Positions 25,207-32,963 of a stretch of 35,168 nucleotides of DNA are shown piece by piece. The translations under genes and the position numbers were made by a program. The first letter of the stretch is position 1. Each line of letters starts with the position of its first letter. The notes under the pieces were generated by a model. That model saw only the letters and a program-made list of their open reading frames with translations, was not told the DNA's origin and ran no database searches. Source of the stretch: Acidobacteriota bacterium (GTDB taxonomy: Bacteria; Acidobacteriota; Terriglobia; Bryobacterales; Bryobacteraceae); the NCBI GenBank assembly GCA_005808475.1, contig SYLY01000155.1:1-35168 (forward strand), in the 5' to 3' direction.

Positions 25207-25845
25207 TCAGCGTACCTTGATCAGGTGGCCTCCCAACGGAATCGACAACGTGGTGACGCCGAGATCCGCGATCGACAACGCCTTGGCGTGGAACGTGAAG
25301 CTGGTGACCCGGTAGGCGCCGCCGATATCGAAGGCCGCATCCTTGAACGTGACCTCCGTCGACTCCACCAGATCGGCCGTCCCGGTGACCAGCGTATGCG
25401 AGCCAGGGACTACCGTGGCCTGCGTGCGGCGCGCCTTGAATACCGCGATCCGGGAGCCCTGCGAGAACGTTTCCGGCTGGCTGAAGTCACGGTTGGTGGG
25501 CGATGGATTGTAATAGACGCGGTAGAGCCCCTCGTTGCCGGCGGGCTGGAATCCGATGTGGATCATATCCGCGTTCGGAGTCAGAATGGGCCGCAGCCGG
25601 TCGGCGCGCAGGGTGAAATGAGCGGTTCGTTCGGAGGGCGGCCCCGAGAACAGATCGGAACCGATCCCATCGACGAAGAGGAAGTACACGATCACCTCGG
25701 CGATTCCGTCGAGTCCGATGTTGACGCGGCCGGAGACCTGCGCGGCGATCGCGCCGGCTTCCGCCGTGGGGCCTTCCGCGGCGGCTCGCCGCGAGACCAG
25801 AAACGGAGCGGCCAGCGCCGCCTTCAAGAAAGTTCTTTTGTTCAT
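25207..25845 (-). CDS. Exported protein of unknown function
   Basis: Starting at ATG 25845 gives 212 residues. This start is chosen because GAGGAGA (25854-25860) is well spaced upstream and the protein then begins with an export signal (MNKRTFLKAALAAPFLVSRR), a Tat-like motif with KR. The longer reading upstream is not protein-like. The mature part is beta-rich and hydrophilic (GRVNIGLDGIAEVIVYFLFV, HFTLRADRLRPILTPNADMI, YRVYYNPSPTNRDF, AYRVTSFTFHAKALSIADLG) and I recognise no family. It lies divergent to the kelch-propeller gene. Possibly a periplasmic beta-sandwich domain. Confidence 0.65.
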   Translation of the reverse strand: MNKRTFLKAALAAPFLVSRRAAAEGPTAEAGAIAAQVSGRVNIGLDGIAEVIVYFLFVDGIGSDLFSGPPSERTAHFTLRADRLRPILTPNADMIHIGFQPAGNEGLYRVYYNPSPTNRDFSQPETFSQGSRIAVFKARRTQATVVPGSHTLVTGTADLVESTEVTFKDAAFDIGGAYRVTSFTFHAKALSIADLGVTTLSIPLGGHLIKVR

Positions 25846-25952
25846 CTCAGTAATCTCCTCAGAGCTGTTCCCAGAGTAGAGCGAAGCGGCCGCGCGGATG
25901 CCGGCGCGTTGTGAAAATCGCGTAAAAGACGCGGGCGTGATAGCGTACACTC

Positions 25953-26963
25953 ATGACGGTTCGAATTGCCCGCGGCGCGTTGGCGCTCCATGCGATGTTG
26001 CTTTGCGGCGCCGATCTGGCCGGTCCCGATTGGGTTCGCGAAACGGCGGGAGCGGCGTGGCAACCGCGCGACTCGCAAGGCGAGACCGTTTTCCGTAACC
26101 GCCTGTGGATCTTCGGCGGATGGTTCCAGTCGTTCGAAGCGCCGCCGCGCGATGTTTGGAGTTCGGCGGATGGGCGCGAGTGGAAGGCCGTGTCGAAGTC
26201 CGCTCCGTGGCTGCACAGCGATCTGCCGATGAGCATCACGTTCCGCGGCCGCATGTGGATGATGGGCGGCTGGTACAACGGGCGCTTGCCCGGCCATTCG
26301 GCGAGCAGCGCCGTGTGGTCGTCCAAGGACGGCGCGAAGTGGAAACAAGAGACCGCGGCCGCCGGGTGGACTCCGCGCATCGCCGCGGCGCTGGTCGAGT
26401 TCAAGGGGCGGATGTGGATGCTGGGCGGAACGGATGACTACTATTTCGGCAACGATGCCAGCCTGCGCAACGACGTGTGGTCCAGCGCGGACGGACGGAC
26501 ATGGACGCTCGCGACCAAGAGCGCGGGTTGGGCGCCGCGCGCCTATCATCAGGCGGTGGTGCACAACGGCCGGATCTGGGTGTTCGGCGGCGGCAACTAC
26601 GTTCCGGAGTACAAGGCGTTCAACGACGTGTGGTCGTCGGAGGATGGAGTGAATTGGACCCGCGTGGCCGAGTCCGCGCCGTGGAATCCGAGGCTTTGGT
26701 TTTCGGCGGCGGTCTACCGGGGCCGGATGTGGGTGCTGGGCGGATGGTCGCGTGTGCCGGAAGCCAACTGGGGCGATGTCTGGTTCTCGAACGACGGGAA
26801 GGAGTGGACGCGTCTGGTGTCGAAGACCATCTGGAAGGAACGGCACGAGCACTCGGTCTTTGTGTTCCGCGACAAGTTATGGATCGCCGGCGGGCACGCC
26901 AAGCCGCTCAGCAACGAGGTGTGGTCGCTGCGGCTGCCGAAGGGGTTCTTCGAATCCCGGTGA
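25953..26963 (+). CDS. Secreted kelch-type beta-propeller protein
   Basis: This 336-residue protein begins with an export signal (MTVRIARGALALHAMLLCG). Six blades are visible from the double-glycine motifs WIFGGW, WMMGGW, WMLGGT, WVFGGG, WVLGGW and WIAGGH, about 50 residues apart (positions 52, 102, 155, 209, 260 and 310). Between them, the motif DVWSSADGREW or a close relative recurs five times. This is a kelch/galactose-oxidase-like propeller without a recognisable catalytic domain, so binding of a sugar or protein is the reasonable expectation. It is divergent from the exported protein at 25207-25845, with a 107-nt region between starts that could hold both promoters. TAGCGT lies 6 nt before the ATG but no good -35 was seen. 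Confidence 0.8.
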   Translation: MTVRIARGALALHAMLLCGADLAGPDWVRETAGAAWQPRDSQGETVFRNRLWIFGGWFQSFEAPPRDVWSSADGREWKAVSKSAPWLHSDLPMSITFRGRMWMMGGWYNGRLPGHSASSAVWSSKDGAKWKQETAAAGWTPRIAAALVEFKGRMWMLGGTDDYYFGNDASLRNDVWSSADGRTWTLATKSAGWAPRAYHQAVVHNGRIWVFGGGNYVPEYKAFNDVWSSEDGVNWTRVAESAPWNPRLWFSAAVYRGRMWVLGGWSRVPEANWGDVWFSNDGKEWTRLVSKTIWKERHEHSVFVFRDKLWIAGGHAKPLSNEVWSLRLPKGFFESR

Positions 26964-26965
26964 CC

Positions 26966-26979
26966 GCGCCCGCCGGCGC
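26966..26979. terminator. Possible hairpin between convergent genes
   Basis: GCGCC-CGCC-GGCGC is a 5-bp perfect stem with a 4-nt loop, between the stop of the kelch gene (26963) and the stop of the porin gene (26985). No T-run follows, so intrinsic termination is uncertain. Confidence 0.3.
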
Positions 26980-26984
26980 AGCGC

Positions 26985-28472
26985 TCAGAACTTGTAGTTG
27001 ACCTCCATGTATCCGAAGTTGCCGTTCTTGCCGCGCGGATAGATGGATCTGGCGGCCGCCAGTCCCTGCGCGTGGCCGAAATATCCGGTCAGCGTCACCA
27101 GCGGCGACATGCGGTATTCCACGCTCATGTCATAGAGGTTCGCCAAGGATTTGGCTCCGTTGGCGGCGCGGCCCGCGTAGCCGAAGGTCCAGGGCTGGAA
27201 CACGCCGCCGCCGGAGTACCAAAGGTCGTTGCGATTCGACAAGCCGAGCGAATGGAACTCGTTCGAGATCGTCACCTTGGCGTGTGGACGGAGAATCATC
27301 GCGCCCATGATGTCGCGGTTGTTCATCATGTTGAAGAATGGAAAGCGGGCGAACGGCCGGGGCGTGGGCAGCACCTGAAAGAACGTGCCGTGCTTGCCGT
27401 CGGCCGCGTTGCCGTCGCCCGAGCCATCGTAGAAGCCGCCGCGGAACCACGGTTTCAGCGCTTTCGCCACCTTCGGCTGAATGCCCGCCTCCACCGCGAA
27501 CGCGTGCGCGCGGTGCGTCTGCGCGCCCCAGCTTCCCGTCTGCGCGGCGCCCCAGAACAACAGGTCGATCACCGCTCTCGCGGTATCGAAGGCATGGACG
27601 GTGTGTCCGCCGAATGTCGAGATATCGATATCGGAGGCGTCGGCGCGCCGGGCCGCGACGGCGCGGCTATCGGTCTTGAGCACCCCGCGCCAGTCGCGAT
27701 ATTGGAGGAAGAACACGCGCGTGTCGGCGGCGTGAGACTTCGATCCCCAGTCCTTGGTGAACGAGGTGTATCCGAACGCGGCTTTGTTCCATCCCGCGCC
27801 GTCGGTCTGAAAGACTCCGCGCGCAGGCGTTGCGGCCAGCAGCGTGAAGTTGGTTGTGGGCTTGGCGTACGCGTAATGCGCGCCGTCGAAGCTCCGGCCC
27901 ACGTGCGCCCATCCGAAATGGCCGAGCAGGCGCATGTTGATGCGATCCCGCTTCAGGGCCATGAGGGTCGCGTTCTTGGGGACGATCTCCGATCCGTCCA
28001 TGAACTCGAACCGGCCCACGCGCACGCTATTCGCCGCGTTACCGCCCAGGTTCTTGAATCGCAGAAAGGCCTGCTTGGGGAAGATGCCCACCGAGTTCCG
28101 GTTTCCGTCATTGGCGGCGAAGTATGCCGCGCCGATTCCCAACTGCCCTTGAGCGCCCGGCCCCACGGCGGTGCGCGGCAAGCCGAACAGCATCGGCACG
28201 GCGATCTCCGCCTGCCAGTCGACATGTTCGAGGCTCTGCGTGAAACTCAGGCGCGCGATGTTGCCCGAGTATGAGTAGCCGGGGTCGCCGGAGTTCGGCT
28301 GGAACCAGTCCCAGACCTCGGTCCGCGACCGGATGCTGCCTTGGACCGTCACCGGTCCGATCTTGCGGGGCTTGGGACCCGGGGGCGGCAGCGCGGGCTT
28401 GGCGACGGCCGGTTTGTCCTGCGCGAGGAGCGCGAACGCGGACATGGTGGCCGCGAGTAGACGCAATGACAT
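26985..28472 (-). CDS. Alginate-export-like outer-membrane beta-barrel porin
   Basis: The start at ATG 28472 has AGGAGA (28479-28484) upstream and gives 495 residues with signal peptide MSLRLLAATMSAFALLAQ. A proline-rich spacer follows (KPALPPPGPKPRKIG), then a long barrel of alternating strands: VQGSIRSRTEVWDWF, SVRVGRFEFMDGSEIV, LKRDRINMRLLGHFGW, WFRGGFYDGSGDGNA and a C-terminal VNYKF. The overall pattern, especially the GRFEFMDG and DRINxRLxGHFGW stretches, resembles the alginate-export/AlgE-like porin family, which includes general anion and small-solute channels. It is the last gene of the nitrite-assimilation operon, 77 nt after hemD, with a small hairpin (GGGCG-CACTA-CGCCC, 28500-28514) in the gap. 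A role as an outer-membrane nitrate/nitrite channel is inferred from position only. Confidence 0.7.
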   Translation of the reverse strand: MSLRLLAATMSAFALLAQDKPAVAKPALPPPGPKPRKIGPVTVQGSIRSRTEVWDWFQPNSGDPGYSYSGNIARLSFTQSLEHVDWQAEIAVPMLFGLPRTAVGPGAQGQLGIGAAYFAANDGNRNSVGIFPKQAFLRFKNLGGNAANSVRVGRFEFMDGSEIVPKNATLMALKRDRINMRLLGHFGWAHVGRSFDGAHYAYAKPTTNFTLLAATPARGVFQTDGAGWNKAAFGYTSFTKDWGSKSHAADTRVFFLQYRDWRGVLKTDSRAVAARRADASDIDISTFGGHTVHAFDTARAVIDLLFWGAAQTGSWGAQTHRAHAFAVEAGIQPKVAKALKPWFRGGFYDGSGDGNAADGKHGTFFQVLPTPRPFARFPFFNMMNNRDIMGAMILRPHAKVTISNEFHSLGLSNRNDLWYSGGGVFQPWTFGYAGRAANGAKSLANLYDMSVEYRMSPLVTLTGYFGHAQGLAAARSIYPRGKNGNFGYMEVNYKF

Positions 28473-28549
28473 TCTCGATCTCCTGAAGTGGATTCGTTTG
28501 GGCGCACTACGCCCGCGGTGGTTGATGCCGGCTTCGGGGCCGCCCGCCG

Positions 28550-29389
28550 TTAGCCGGCCACGAGGGCGCCGCGCTTGCGCGCCAACGCCGCTCGAGCCTG
28601 CTCGGCCGAGGCCCGCACGAGGGGACCCATCTTGGGGTGCGCGGGCACGATATCGGGGCTCAGGCCTTCGGCGGCCAGCGCCTGGTTCATTACCGGGCCC
28701 ACGGAGGCGACGACCAGGCCCTCCGCGAGCGAAGTTCTTACTTCCCGTTCCAGTCCCATCTCCGCCGCGACGCGGAGCAGATGAGTCAACTGAACGGAGG
28801 TTGTGAAAATCACGACCTCGGCGTCGAGAGACGCGATTCGCCGAACCGCTTCCCGCAAGGGCGCGACATCCGAAGGCAGGTCCCAGCGATATACAGCCAG
28901 AGTGTCGACGGATGCGCCCCGTTGGATCAAGGCCAGCTCGAGTTCCCGGTTCGGCTTTCCGTATTCCAGTATCGTGACGCGGCGTTCGGGCCGCGCCGCG
29001 ATGAGTGGAACCATCTCGCGCCACGTGTTGGGCTCAGGGACAACGACCTGCGCCTTCAGGCCCATTTCGTGAAGAACCGCAACCGGCTTGGGGCCGCGCG
29101 CGACCAGCGCGGTGAGCCGCAACGCTTCCGCCAGCCGGTCCGGCGAATAGCGCGGCGCGAGGGCGTCCCGGAGGTAAGCCAAGCCGGTTCCGGTGGTCAA
29201 TACGACCATGTCGAAGGCGCCTGCCATCAGGCGATCCGCCCAGGCAAGTATCTCAGGACTCTCCTCGACCGGTTTCTCCCGCACCGAGGGCGCGACGAAC
29301 GCGGCGCCGCCATAGCGGGGAATGAGCGCTTCCATCTCCCTGGCTCGTCTGGATTCGAGCGATAGCACGCGCAGGCCCTCGAAGGTCAT
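28550..29389 (-). CDS. hemD: Uroporphyrinogen-III synthase (HemD-like)
   Basis: This 279-residue cytoplasmic protein has the two-lobed HemD pattern. It opens with LRVLSLESRRAREMEALI, then FDMVVLTTGTGLAYLRDAL, VARGPKPVAVLHEMGL, ERRVTILEYGKPNRELELAL, VDTLAVYRWDLPSD, EVVIFTTSVQLTHLLRVAAE and VVASVGPVMNQALAAEGL. It would cyclise hydroxymethylbilane to uroporphyrinogen III, the branch point to siroheme. Placement right after nirBD suggests it provides siroheme precursor for NirB. The ATG follows the nirD stop by 7 nt, and the Shine-Dalgarno GGGAGG overlaps the nirD TGA, indicating translational coupling. Low sequence conservation is normal for the family. Some proteins of this type in nitrate clusters double as regulators, but no extra DNA-binding domain is present here. 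Confidence 0.85.
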   Translation of the reverse strand: MTFEGLRVLSLESRRAREMEALIPRYGGAAFVAPSVREKPVEESPEILAWADRLMAGAFDMVVLTTGTGLAYLRDALAPRYSPDRLAEALRLTALVARGPKPVAVLHEMGLKAQVVVPEPNTWREMVPLIAARPERRVTILEYGKPNRELELALIQRGASVDTLAVYRWDLPSDVAPLREAVRRIASLDAEVVIFTTSVQLTHLLRVAAEMGLEREVRTSLAEGLVVASVGPVMNQALAAEGLSPDIVPAHPKMGPLVRASAEQARAALARKRGALVAG

Positions 29390-29396
29390 GCCTCCC

Positions 29397-29756
29397 TCAG
29401 GCCGCTTCCTCGAGCGCCGCGGCGGTCATGTCCACCATCACGATGCCGTTCTCCACGCGCGCCGGAAACGAGCGCACGCAGGCGTGTGCATCCGCCGGCT
29501 TGGCGACCTCGCCCGAGTCGACGCAAACGCGCCAATTGTGCAACGGGCACGTCACGGTCACCGATCCCCCCAGGCTGCTCACGATTCCGTCGGCGAGCGG
29601 TCCGCCGCGGTGCGGACACCGGTTCTCCACCGCGGCGAACCGTCCACCCAGATTGAACAGCGCAATCGCTACTCCGTTCAGCCGCACCTCCCGGCCCTCG
29701 CGCGGCGCAACGTTCGCAACCTCCGTCACGCGCACCCATCCGTTATCGCGTCCCAT
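29397..29756 (-). CDS. nirD: Nitrite reductase small subunit (Rieske-type NirD)
   Basis: The 119-residue protein starts at ATG 29756, inside the end of nirB (14-nt overlap). The longer open frame upstream is not real. The Rieske-like fold is shown by WVRVTEVANVAPREG, ALFNLGGRFAAVENRC and the complete [2Fe-2S] ligand set CPHRGG (Cys47, His49) and CPLHNW (Cys70, His73), followed by VENGIVMVDM. Many enterobacterial NirD proteins lack these ligands, so this copy probably binds a cluster. It is the accessory subunit of the cytoplasmic NADH-dependent nitrite reductase that makes ammonium. Co-translation with nirB is expected from the overlap. Confidence 0.9.
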   Translation of the reverse strand: MGRDNGWVRVTEVANVAPREGREVRLNGVAIALFNLGGRFAAVENRCPHRGGPLADGIVSSLGGSVTVTCPLHNWRVCVDSGEVAKPADAHACVRSFPARVENGIVMVDMTAAALEEAA

Positions 29757-32163
29757 CGATTCGCGCTCCTTCCATCGGCTGGATTTCAACGAACTGCCCG
29801 GGCCGGGGATCGTGGCGTTCGAGCCACGCGTCATAAGACCTATCCTTGGACCTCCGCAGGCGCTCGAGCAACCCGTGGCGCGCTTCCTCCGGCGCGTACA
29901 CCGTGTCGCGCCGCACTTTCTCGATGCCGAGCCGCTCCACAAAGTCGTAGGTCCGCTCGAGGTAATTGGCGTTCTCCCGGTAGTACTGGAAGAACAATTC
30001 GGCCGCCTCCAGCGCGCCGGGCGTCGTCTCCACCGTGATCAACAGATCGGCCTTGCGAACGCCCTTGCCGGCGGCGCCGCCCACCACCACCTGCCAGCTT
30101 CCGTCCTGGCCCACCAACCCGATGTCCTTCACCGTCGCCTCGGCGCAGTTGCGCGGACAGCCGACCACGGCGAGCTTGGTTTTGTGGGGCGTGTAGAGGT
30201 TCTCGAGACGGCGCTCGAGCTCGATGCCCGTGGAGATGGAGTTCTGCACGCCGAACCGGCAGAAGTCCGATCCCACGCAGGTCTTCACCATGCGCAAACC
30301 CTTCGCGTACGCCTGTCCGGACGGCATGTCGAGGTCCGCCCACATCTTCGGCAGATCCTCTTTCTTCACGCCGAGCAGATCGATCCGCTGGCTGCCGGTC
30401 ACCTTCACCATGCCGACCTTATACTTGTCGGCGACATCGGCGATGCGCCTCAGTTCGGCCGGAGTGGTCACGCCACCGCGCATTCGCGGAACCACGGAGA
30501 ACGTGCCGTCCTTCTGAATGTTGGCATGCACGCGATCGTTAATGAAGCGGGCGGAGCGGTCTTCTTCGTGACCGCCGCAGTGGACCACGTCCACCAGGTA
30601 CGCCAGCGCCGGCTTGCAGACTTCGCAGCCGATGCCGTTGCCGTAGATCTCGAGCACTTCGGTCACCGACTTCAATTTTTGCGAGCGGATGATGTCGCGC
30701 AGTTTGTCCTGCGGGAACTTCACGCAGTCGCACAGGACCTTGACCTTGTCCTCCTCGAATTCCGGCGCCACGGCGCGCAGAAGCGACTTGCAGAGTTCGC
30801 CGCAGCTTCCGCATCCGGTCGAAGCGCGCGTGCGGTCCTTCAACTGGGCGAACGTGTTCACGCCCGTCTCGTGGACCGCGCGGATGATGTCGCCCTTGCT
30901 GACGCCCATGCACCCGCACACGGTTTCACTCTCGGGCATTTGCGCGACATCCACGCCCGCGTCGGCGGCGGGCGGCGGTGTCAGCAGATGCCGCCGGTCC
31001 TTGGTGAGGTCCTTGCCGGTGCGAAGCCAGTCCATGTAGCGGCGGTCGTCGGATGCGTCTCCAACGAGGATCACGCCTTGCAGGCGGCCGCCGCGAAGCA
31101 CCAGCTTCTTATAGACGCCAAGCGCCGGGTCCTCGTATCGGATCGCCTCCGTTCCCGGCTTGGTGTCATCGGGGTCGCCGGCGGAGAACACGTCGACGCC
31201 CATGATCTTGAGCTTGGCGGCGGTGGCGGCGCCTTCGAAGCTGGAGTCGTTGCCGCCCGCGATCGCCGCCGCCAGCACCTTTCCCTGTTCCAACAGAGGC
31301 GCCACCAGCCCGAAGATCTGGCCGCGATGCTCGGTGCATTCACCCACGGCGAACACGCGCGGATCGGAGGTCCGCATGCGGTCGTCGACGACGATACCGC
31401 GGTTGACGTCGAGCCCCGCCGCCTTGGCAAGCCACGCGTTCGGCCGGATGCCGGCCGCGATCACCACCAGGTTCGCATCGATCTCTTCGCCGTCGCGGAA
31501 ACGGACGCCCTCGACGTGTCCGTTGCCGAGAAGCGCCTCGGTGTTCCGCCCGGTGAGCACTCGCACACCGAGCGATTCCATCTTGCGCGCCAGATACGCG
31601 CCGCCAGCCGGGTCGAGCTGCCTCTCCATCAGATGACCCGCCAGATGCACCACCGAGACGTCGCAGCCGCGCACTTGCAATCCGCGCGCCGCCTCGAGGC
31701 CCAGAAGACCTCCCCCGATCACCACCGCCTTGATGCCGGGGCCGGCGAGTTCCACCAGTTGCCGCGTATCGTCGAGCGTGCGGAACACGAACACGCCGGA
31801 CTTGTTCACGCCGTCCACCGGAGGAACGAATGCGCTCGATCCGGTGGCGATGATCAGCTTGTCGTAGGCCGCGAACGAACCGTCCGAGCCCGCCACCACG
31901 CGGGCCTGACGGTCGATCGATTCCACGCGGACGCCGAGGCGCGCCCGGATCGAGTTCTTCTTGTACCAGTCGATGTCGTTGAGTACGATGTCGTCGAAGT
32001 CCTTCTCGCCGGCCAGCACCGACGACAGCATGATCCGGTTGTAGTTGACGTGGGTTTCGTCGCCGAAGATCGTGATATCGAACGGGCGGCCGTGCTTGAG
32101 AACCTGCTCCACGCAGGCGACTCCGGCCATTCCGTTGCCGACGACCACCAGCCTCTCGGTCAT
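29743..32163 (-). CDS. nirB: NAD(P)H nitrite reductase large subunit
   Basis: This 806-residue assimilatory nitrite reductase catalyses the six-electron reduction of nitrite to ammonium in the cytoplasm. Domains: FAD/NAD-binding pyridine nucleotide-disulfide oxidoreductase at about 1-310 (VVVGNGMAGVAC, LIIATGS, AVVIGGGLLGLEAARGL, VFAVGEC); BFD-like [2Fe-2S] domain with Cys416/418/451/454 (CGCMG, CGSCGELC); a second cysteine set of the same spacing, Cys478/480 and Cys513/516; and a ferredoxin-like sulfite/nitrite reductase half at about 545-615. The siroheme/[4Fe-4S] site has Cys629, Cys635, Cys669 and Cys673 (CVGSDFC, CPRNC). All expected cofactor ligands are present. Its ATG overlaps the stop of the ATPase gene by 4 nt (ATGA), as in a tight operon. 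Length is normal for the family. Confidence 0.95.
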   Translation of the reverse strand: MTERLVVVGNGMAGVACVEQVLKHGRPFDITIFGDETHVNYNRIMLSSVLAGEKDFDDIVLNDIDWYKKNSIRARLGVRVESIDRQARVVAGSDGSFAAYDKLIIATGSSAFVPPVDGVNKSGVFVFRTLDDTRQLVELAGPGIKAVVIGGGLLGLEAARGLQVRGCDVSVVHLAGHLMERQLDPAGGAYLARKMESLGVRVLTGRNTEALLGNGHVEGVRFRDGEEIDANLVVIAAGIRPNAWLAKAAGLDVNRGIVVDDRMRTSDPRVFAVGECTEHRGQIFGLVAPLLEQGKVLAAAIAGGNDSSFEGAATAAKLKIMGVDVFSAGDPDDTKPGTEAIRYEDPALGVYKKLVLRGGRLQGVILVGDASDDRRYMDWLRTGKDLTKDRRHLLTPPPAADAGVDVAQMPESETVCGCMGVSKGDIIRAVHETGVNTFAQLKDRTRASTGCGSCGELCKSLLRAVAPEFEEDKVKVLCDCVKFPQDKLRDIIRSQKLKSVTEVLEIYGNGIGCEVCKPALAYLVDVVHCGGHEEDRSARFINDRVHANIQKDGTFSVVPRMRGGVTTPAELRRIADVADKYKVGMVKVTGSQRIDLLGVKKEDLPKMWADLDMPSGQAYAKGLRMVKTCVGSDFCRFGVQNSISTGIELERRLENLYTPHKTKLAVVGCPRNCAEATVKDIGLVGQDGSWQVVVGGAAGKGVRKADLLITVETTPGALEAAELFFQYYRENANYLERTYDFVERLGIEKVRRDTVYAPEEARHGLLERLRRSKDRSYDAWLERHDPRPGQFVEIQPMEGARIDGTR

Positions 32164-32963
32164 GCGGCCTCCTTCGCGAACTGATTACCGCTGTGTTCCA
32201 GGAACCGGATCACTTCGCCGCGCAGACGGAAGTACTCGGGATCTTCCATCGCCATCCGGCGTTCGCGCGGCCGCGGCAGATCGATGGCGAGATCGAGCCC
32301 GACGCGCGCTTCGGGACCGTCGGTCATGAGCACGATCCGGTCGGAGAGATAGATCGCTTCGTCGATGTCGTGCGTCACGAGGATTACGGTCTTGCGGTCC
32401 CGCTCCCACAGTTCCAGCACCAGGTCCTGCAGTTCGAAGCGAGTCATCGAGTCGAGCATTCCGAACGGCTCGTCAAGCAGCAGGAAGCGCGGTTCGAGCG
32501 ACAACGCCCGCGCGATGGCGACGCGTTGCTGCGTTCCCTGCGACAGCTCCGCGGGCATGGACCGCGCGAACTCGCCGACGCCCACCAGCGACAGGTACCT
32601 CATCGCGGCCGCGCGATGTTGCGCGGAGGGCAACTCCGGATGTGCCTGACGCGCGGCGAGGATCACGTTGTCGATCGCATTGAACCAAGGCAGCAGGCAG
32701 GGCGACTGAAATACGACGCCACGCTCGAGTCCGGGAGCGGTAATCTCGCGGCCATCGATCACGACGCCGCCGAAGGTAGCGCTCTGCAGTCCGGCGACGA
32801 TCGACAGCACGGTGGACTTGCCGCAGCCGGAATGGCCGTGCAGCGACACGAACTCGCCGGGCCGGATGCGAACGTGAAAATCCTTCACCGCGACATGTTT
32901 GCCCTCTGGTGTTTCAAACACTTTCGTGAGGGACGTGATTTCCAGTGGACGTTCGCTAATCAT
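32160..32963 (-). CDS. Nitrate/nitrite ABC transporter ATP-binding protein (NrtD/NasD-like)
   Basis: This 267-residue ABC ATPase belongs to the nitrate/sulfonate/taurine class. Walker A is GHSGCGKST (43-51), the Q-loop is in VVFQSPCLLPW, the signature LSQGTQQR starts at Leu140, Walker B is FLLLDEPFG (Asp164, Glu165), and the switch histidine is His198 in VTHDIDEA. The signature departs from the LSGGQ consensus at the third and fifth positions, whereas Walker A, Walker B and the H-loop are normal. It overlaps the preceding ATPase gene and the following nirB gene by 4 nt each (ATGA). It probably forms a heterodimer with its neighbour to energise the NrtB permease. Which of the two corresponds to NrtC or NrtD cannot be decided; neither has the fused substrate-binding domain of cyanobacterial NrtC. 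Confidence 0.87.
   Translation of the reverse strand: MISERPLEITSLTKVFETPEGKHVAVKDFHVRIRPGEFVSLHGHSGCGKSTVLSIVAGLQSATFGGVVIDGREITAPGLERGVVFQSPCLLPWFNAIDNVILAARQAHPELPSAQHRAAAMRYLSLVGVGEFARSMPAELSQGTQQRVAIARALSLEPRFLLLDEPFGMLDSMTRFELQDLVLELWERDRKTVILVTHDIDEAIYLSDRIVLMTDGPEARVGLDLAIDLPRPRERRMAMEDPEYFRLRGEVIRFLEHSGNQFAKEAA

Noticed and set aside
28500..28514. Hairpin GGGCG-CACTA-CGCCC between hemD and the porin gene as a terminator
   Set aside because: The stem is only 5 bp with no T-run, and the porin has a ribosome site just downstream, so read-through is as likely; mentioned in the porin entry only.
28473..29024. Long N-terminal extension of the porin open frame
   Set aside because: It runs antisense-like through hemD in another frame, with low-complexity Arg/Gly content. 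The ATG at 28472 has a good ribosome site and a signal peptide.
29428..32184. 918-codon open frame on the + strand opposite nirB
   Set aside because: Antisense shadow of nirB, nirD and part of the permease/ATPase region produced by high GC. The minus strand has clear family motifs and cofactor ligands; the + translation is His/Arg/Val-rich with no domain.
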